28,461 bases of DNA from JAFASC01 sp034669505 (lineage in GTDB: Bacteria > Pseudomonadota > Alphaproteobacteria > Rhizobiales > Beijerinckiaceae): assembly GCA_034669505.1 (NCBI GenBank), contig JAXDNJ010000071.1, positions 1 through 28,461 of the forward strand, read 5' to 3'. The translations under genes were made by a program, and so were the position numbers. Under the pieces are notes generated by a model. It worked only from the letters and a program-made list of their open reading frames with translations. It did not search any database and had not been told where the DNA came from. Shown here one piece after another: positions 24,773 to 28,461 of this stretch (the stretch's first letter is position 1; every line of letters begins with the position of its first letter).

Positions 24773-26560
24773 ATGCCCACTACTGCAACCGCTGAACGCG
24801 CGCCAACCCGCGAGGATTTTGCCGCTCTGCTCAACGAGAGCTACGGCGACAACGAAGCCTTCGAAGGGTCGGTCATCAAGGGTAAAGTCGTCGCCATCGA
24901 GAAGGATGTCGCTGTCATCGATATCGGCCTCAAGACCGAAGGTCGCGTCCCCCTAAAAGAATTTACCGGCCACGGCCGCGACCCCGCCCCGGGTGTGGGT
25001 GACGAGGTCGAAGTTTATCTGGAGCGCGTCGAGAACGCGCTCGGCGAAGCCGTCATCTCGCGCGACAAGGCGCGCCGCGAGGAGAGCTGGGTCAAGCTCG
25101 AAAAGGCGTTCGAAGGCAACGAGAAGGTCGAAGGCACCATCTTCAATCAGGTGAAGGGCGGCTTCACCGTCGACCTCGACGGCGCCGTGGCGTTCCTGCC
25201 GCGCAGCCAGGTCGATATCCGCCCGGTCCGCGATGTCTCGCCGTTGCTCGGAGTGCCGCAGGCCTTCCAGATCCTCAAGATGGATCGCCGCCGCGGCAAT
25301 ATCGTCGTCTCGCGCCGCACCGTGCTCGAAGAGAGCCGCGCCGAACAGCGCCACGAGATCGTCGCCAACCTTGAAGAGGGGCAGGTCATCGACGGCGTCG
25401 TCAAGAACATCACCGATTATGGTGCGTTCGTCGACCTCGGCGGTATCGACGGTCTCCTGCATGTGACCGACATCGCCTGGCGGCGCGTCAACCATCCGAG
25501 TGAAGTGCTGAATATCGGCCAAACGGTGAAGGTGAAGATCGTCAAGATCAATCACGACACCCACCGCATCTCGCTCGGCATGAAGCAGCTGCTCGACGAT
25601 CCGTGGCAGGGCATCGAGGCGAAATATCCGGTCGGCGCGCGCCTGCATGGCCGCGTGACCAACATCACCGATTACGGCGCGTTCGTCGAACTCGAGCCCG
25701 GCATAGAGGGCCTGATCCACGTCTCCGAAATGTCGTGGACGAAGAAGAACGTGCATCCCGGCAAGATCGTCTCGACGAGCCAGGAGGTGGACGTCCAGGT
25801 GCTCGAAGTCGATTCGGTCAAGCGGCGGATCTCGCTCGGTCTCAAGCAGACGCTCGCTAATCCGTGGGAAGCCTTCGCCGAGACGCATCCCGTCGGAACC
25901 GAGGTCGAGGGTGAGGTCAAGAACAAGACGGAATTCGGTCTGTTCATCGGCCTCGAAGGCGATGTCGACGGCATGGTCCATCTCTCGGATCTCGACTGGA
26001 ACAAGCCGGGCGAGCAGGCGATCGAGGACTTCAAGAAAGGCGACATGGTTCGCGCCAAGGTCATCGATATCGATGTCGAGAAGGAACGCATCTCGCTCGG
26101 CATCAAGCAGCTCGCGGGCGATCCCTTCGCCAAAGCCGGCGACGAGAGCGATATGCGGAAGGGCGCGGTCGTCACCTGCGAAGTGACCGAGGTGAAGGAA
26201 GGCGGCATCGAGGTGAAGATCGTCGGTACCGATCTCACCGCCTTCATCAAGCGCAGCGAGCTGGCGCGCGATCGCGGCGATCAGCGCACCGAGCGTTTCG
26301 CCGTCGGTGAGAAGGTCGATGCGCGTATCACGCAATTCGATCGCCGGGCGCGCAAGGTCGCGGTGTCGATCAAGGCGCTCGAAGTAGCCGAAGAGAAGGA
26401 AGCGATCGCCCAATACGGATCGGCGGATTCCGGCGCTTCGCTCGGCGACATTCTCGGGGCCGCTCTGAAGGCACGCGGCGACGAGCCGAAGAAGAAGAAA
26501 AACGACGCCGAAGCTGACGAGACCGTGGAAACCGCGGACTCGAAAGAAACCGAAGAATAA
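24773..26560 (+). CDS. rpsA: 30S ribosomal protein S1
   Basis: A 595-residue RNA-binding ribosomal protein that recruits mRNA to the 30S subunit. Six S1 (OB-fold) repeats follow an N-terminal helix (FAALLNESYGDNEAFEG): the first two are the divergent ribosome-binding pair (GKVVAIEKDVAVIDIGLKTE; GGFTVDLDGAVAFLP), then NITDYGAFVDLGGIDGLLHV, NITDYGAFVELEPGIEGLIHV, NKTEFGLFIGLEGDVDGMVHL and a degenerate sixth (VTEVKEGGIEVKIVGTDL). The acidic/Lys tail ends DETVETADSKETEE. The ATG at 24773 has TTAGGAG 6 nt upstream; a longer frame from 24599 lacks homology. In related genomes cmk normally precedes rpsA; here the ugp operon does. Confidence 0.97.
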   Translation: MPTTATAERAPTREDFAALLNESYGDNEAFEGSVIKGKVVAIEKDVAVIDIGLKTEGRVPLKEFTGHGRDPAPGVGDEVEVYLERVENALGEAVISRDKARREESWVKLEKAFEGNEKVEGTIFNQVKGGFTVDLDGAVAFLPRSQVDIRPVRDVSPLLGVPQAFQILKMDRRRGNIVVSRRTVLEESRAEQRHEIVANLEEGQVIDGVVKNITDYGAFVDLGGIDGLLHVTDIAWRRVNHPSEVLNIGQTVKVKIVKINHDTHRISLGMKQLLDDPWQGIEAKYPVGARLHGRVTNITDYGAFVELEPGIEGLIHVSEMSWTKKNVHPGKIVSTSQEVDVQVLEVDSVKRRISLGLKQTLANPWEAFAETHPVGTEVEGEVKNKTEFGLFIGLEGDVDGMVHLSDLDWNKPGEQAIEDFKKGDMVRAKVIDIDVEKERISLGIKQLAGDPFAKAGDESDMRKGAVVTCEVTEVKEGGIEVKIVGTDLTAFIKRSELARDRGDQRTERFAVGEKVDARITQFDRRARKVAVSIKALEVAEEKEAIAQYGSADSGASLGDILGAALKARGDEPKKKKNDAEADETVETADSKETEE

Positions 26561-26572
26561 CCGAGGCTCATC

Positions 26573-26613
26573 CGGCGGCGCTCGCGTGGAAGCAATCCAT
26601 GCCTGCGCCGCCG
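26573..26613 (+). terminator. Extended hairpin after rpsA, possible terminator
   Basis: CGGCGGCGC (26573-26581) pairs perfectly with GCGCCGCCG (26605-26613); the 23-nt loop contains a second stem TGGA/TCCA (26587-26590, 26596-26599). It starts 12 bp after the rpsA stop and is followed by CTTCCATATTT, only loosely U-rich, so termination efficiency is uncertain. Confidence 0.45.
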
Positions 26614-26693
26614 CTTCCATATTTGATCGGCGGCTTGCCCGCCGCGGCGCATCGCCATAGGTTCGGCGCGATTCTACGCCACGCCTCAATCCT

Positions 26694-27665
26694 ATGACCT
26701 CGATCCCGCCCGATTATATTGTCGATCGCCGCAACCTGCGGCGCAAGCTGAGCTTCTGGCGCATCATTGCGCTCGCCGCTGTGCTTATCGGCGTCATCAT
26801 CGCCGGTCTTCGTCTTACCGGCGGCACGCCGGGAACGCGGCTCATTCCGCACATCGCGCGCCTCTCGATCGAAGGCGTCATCACCGGCGACAAGGACACG
26901 CTGAAGCTGATCGACGAGATCGGCAATTCGCATGCTTCCGCCGTGCTGCTCGAAATCGAGAGCCCCGGCGGCACGACAACCGGTGCGGAGCGCCTCTATG
27001 ATGCGCTTCGCCGGCTGGCGCAGAAGAAGCCGCTCGTTTCCGTGATCGGCACGCTGGGAGCTTCCGGCGGCTACATCGCGGCTTTGGGTGCCGACGAGAT
27101 TTTCGCCGAAGGCAATTCGCTGGTCGGTTCGATCGGCGTGCTGTTTCAGATTCCCAACGTTTCGAAGCTCCTCGACAAAGTCGGGGTGGAAGTCGAGTCT
27201 ATAAAATCCTCTCCCCTCAAGGCAGCGCCGAGCGGCTACGAGCCGACAAGCGAAGCTGCAAAGCAGGCGCTGAATTCCCTCGTCGTCGATTCCTATGATT
27301 GGTTCAAGGCGCTGGTAAAGGATCGCCGTCGCATGAACGATGCCGAGCTTGCGACCGTCTCCGACGGACGCGTCTTCACCGGCCGCCAGGGACTTAATCT
27401 CAAGCTCGTCGACAAGCTCGGCGGCGAACGCGAAGCCATCGCGTGGTTGGAATCCGAGAAGGGCATCCGCAAAGGCCTTCCGGTGCAGGACTGGAAGAAA
27501 GGCCGCAGCTTGGAACGGCTCGGCATTTTTGGCGCCGCAGCGCGGATCGCGGAACTATTCGGCTTGGAAAGCCTTGCTCAAAGTCTCGATCGCGTCGGCC
27601 TCGCGCAGTCGCTTCGCGTCCTTGACGGTCCCTTGGTGATTTGGCAGGTTGACCGGCTCCAATAA
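26694..27665 (+). CDS. sppA: Signal peptide peptidase SppA, short (36K) form
   Basis: A 323-residue membrane-anchored serine protease that clears signal peptides after cleavage. A transmembrane helix lies at about 21-40, followed by an S49 peptidase domain. The nucleophile Ser124 is in TLGASGGYIAA and the general base Lys176 in SSPLKAAPS, the Ser-Lys dyad of this family. ARLSIEGVIT and EIESPGGTTTG are also diagnostic. The ATG at 26694 lacks a strong Shine-Dalgarno. Between rpsA and ihfB, an order conserved in Rhizobiales. Confidence 0.92.
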   Translation: MTSIPPDYIVDRRNLRRKLSFWRIIALAAVLIGVIIAGLRLTGGTPGTRLIPHIARLSIEGVITGDKDTLKLIDEIGNSHASAVLLEIESPGGTTTGAERLYDALRRLAQKKPLVSVIGTLGASGGYIAALGADEIFAEGNSLVGSIGVLFQIPNVSKLLDKVGVEVESIKSSPLKAAPSGYEPTSEAAKQALNSLVVDSYDWFKALVKDRRRMNDAELATVSDGRVFTGRQGLNLKLVDKLGGEREAIAWLESEKGIRKGLPVQDWKKGRSLERLGIFGAAARIAELFGLESLAQSLDRVGLAQSLRVLDGPLVIWQVDRLQ

Positions 27666-27746
27666 GCCTTAGAATTCCGGGCACTCGGCGGTTTTGCCGT
27701 GGTCAGCGCCGTTTCCGGGAAGATCGGGCGCAAGGAGAGTTGCGAG

Positions 27747-28037
27747 TTGATCAAATCCGAACTTGTTCAGCGGATTGCCGATCGCAATCCGCATCTCTAT
27801 CTCCGCGATGTCGAGAACATCGTTAATGCTATTCTCAGCGAGATCACCAATGCGCTCTCGCGCGGCGATCGCGTCGAGCTGCGTGGCTTCGGCGCCTTCT
27901 CGGTGAAACGCCGCGAGGCGCGCGTCGGCCGCAATCCGCGGACCGGCGCCCACGTTTCGGTCGAAGAGAAATCCGTCCCCTTCTTCAAGACGGGCAAGGA
28001 AATGCGTGAGCGGCTGAACGAAGACCGCGGGGATTGA
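27747..28037 (+). CDS. ihfB: Integration host factor beta subunit
   Basis: A 96-residue HU/IHF-type DNA-bending protein. Homology starts at IKSELVQRIADRNPHL; I therefore chose TTG 27747, which has AAGGAG 9 nt upstream. An in-frame ATG-like start at 27699 would add 16 residues not found in the family. The beta-arm carries GRNPRTG, with the intercalating proline, and VPFFKTGKEMRERL closes the fold. It pairs with IhfA to bend DNA by more than 160 degrees in replication, recombination and transcription. lapA begins 5 bp after its stop. Confidence 0.94.
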   Translation: MIKSELVQRIADRNPHLYLRDVENIVNAILSEITNALSRGDRVELRGFGAFSVKRREARVGRNPRTGAHVSVEEKSVPFFKTGKEMRERLNEDRGD

Positions 28038-28042
28038 CGTTC

Positions 28043-28417
28043 ATGCGCATGCTGTTTCGGCTTTTCGTCATTGTCCCGATCGCGATCTTAATTCTCATGT
28101 TCGCCTTTGCGAACCACCAAGAAGTTAGGGTCTCGTTCGATCCGTTCGCCGGCAACGATGTCGCCGGTCCTTCAATCACCGCGCCGTTGTTCATTCTGCT
28201 GATCCTGGCGATCGGCGTCGGCGTGATCCTCGGCGGCGTCTCCTCCTGGTTCAAGCAGGCCAGGCTCAAGCGCGCGCTGCGAGACGCACGTGCCGAAGCG
28301 GAGGAGGCACGTGCCGAGGCCGCCCGGCTACGGCGCGAAATGCTGCTCAATCCGCCGGTAGCGCCGGCTGCCGCATCCACGTCCTCCGCTCTGACCGTGC
28401 GCCGCGACGCTGCCTGA
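28043..28417 (+). CDS. LapA-domain membrane protein
   Basis: A 124-residue inner-membrane protein with two transmembrane helices (about 4-22 and 46-66) joined by a loop (FANHQEVRVSFDPF) typical of LapA/YciS family proteins, followed by a heptad-like charged helix (RALRDARAEAEEARAEAARLRRE) and a disordered tail. LapA acts with LapB in lipopolysaccharide assembly control in E. coli; in alphaproteobacteria its role is unproven. Start ATG 28043 with GGGGA upstream; co-transcribed with ihfB. Confidence 0.8.
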   Translation: MRMLFRLFVIVPIAILILMFAFANHQEVRVSFDPFAGNDVAGPSITAPLFILLILAIGVGVILGGVSSWFKQARLKRALRDARAEAEEARAEAARLRREMLLNPPVAPAAASTSSALTVRRDAA

Positions 28418-28427
28418 CAGTCCCGCG

Positions 28428-28461
28428 GTGCGTCTGATCGATCGCGACGCGATCGATGGCG
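28428..28461 (+). CDS. Possible start of a further gene, cut by the window edge
   Basis: From a GTG at 28428 the frame reads MRLIDRDAIDG and is still open at the edge. No clear ribosome-binding site precedes it. The first codons form a 9-bp palindrome (28437-28445/28449-28457). I cannot assign a family from eleven residues. Confidence 0.3.
   Translation, partial: MRLIDRDAIDG

Noticed and set aside
24953..26689. 578-codon open frame on the minus strand across rpsA
   Set aside because: It is the mirror of the strongly biased rpsA coding sequence; S1 homology is unambiguous on the plus strand and the antisense translation resembles no family.
28437..28457. Perfect 9-bp inverted repeat as a terminator after lapA
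   Set aside because: ATCGATCGC/GCGATCGAT has a 3-nt loop and no T-run within the window, and may simply be coding sequence for Ile-Asp-Arg-Asp-Ala-Ile-Asp.

Overview
The window is a GC-rich chromosomal segment of an alphaproteobacterium, most likely of the Hyphomicrobiales (Rhizobiales). The best indicators are an Irr-type Fur regulator next to fabA-fabB-fabI, a SUV3-like RNA helicase, SdhC/D membrane anchors of alphaproteobacterial/mitochondrial type, an alphaproteobacterial 'AA_synth' protein and a TadG-like protein. Genus cannot be fixed from the sequence alone. Almost every base is accounted for by housekeeping genes. There is no prophage, CRISPR array, insertion sequence or defence island.

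Layout. (1) 1-2445: 3' part of pnp (PNPase), abutted by an amino-acid-synthesis-family gene. (2) 2457-5873, opposite strand: a long SUV3-type RNA helicase, convergent with pnp, so the two enzymes that form the mitochondrial RNA degradosome in eukaryotes are coded side by side. (3) 5874-6371: a non-coding stretch with inverted repeats and recurring GAATCGSC motifs. (4) 6372-8858: a secreted DUF3108 protein, rpmB with a clear promoter, a sucD without sucC that shares its stop with rpmB, and a tRNA that reads as tRNA-Ile2 (CAU, lysidine type). (5) 8881-10738: a von Willebrand/TadG-like protein with a strong intrinsic terminator. (6) 11128-13829: sdhC-sdhD-sdhA with no sdhB. (7) 14007-16771: a secreted PHB-depolymerase/LpqC-like esterase, a GyaR-type 2-hydroxyacid dehydrogenase and a secreted SH3-like protein. 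(8) 16768-20150: irr divergent from fabA-fabB-fabI (unsaturated fatty-acid synthesis and enoyl reduction). (9) 20133-20235: a tandem array of an 18-bp unit that begins as the last five codons plus stop of fabI. (10) 20327-24557: a complete glycerol-3-phosphate ABC importer, ugpB-A-E-C, with a 12-bp hairpin between ugpB and ugpA. (11) 24773-28417: rpsA, sppA, ihfB and lapA, followed by the possible start of another gene at the right edge.

Functionally the window groups RNA turnover (PNPase, helicase), translation (L28, S1, tRNA-Ile2), central metabolism (SucD, SdhCDA, GyaR), membrane-lipid synthesis (FabA/B/I) beside a haem/iron regulator (Irr), and phosphate-ester uptake (Ugp). I found no wholly new multi-gene system. 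The observations most worth checking are the stop-codon-containing tandem repeat after fabI, the pnp/SUV3 pairing with the helicase's bipolar disordered tail, the succinate dehydrogenase and succinyl-CoA synthetase genes each lacking a partner, and the repeat-rich gap at 5874-6371.
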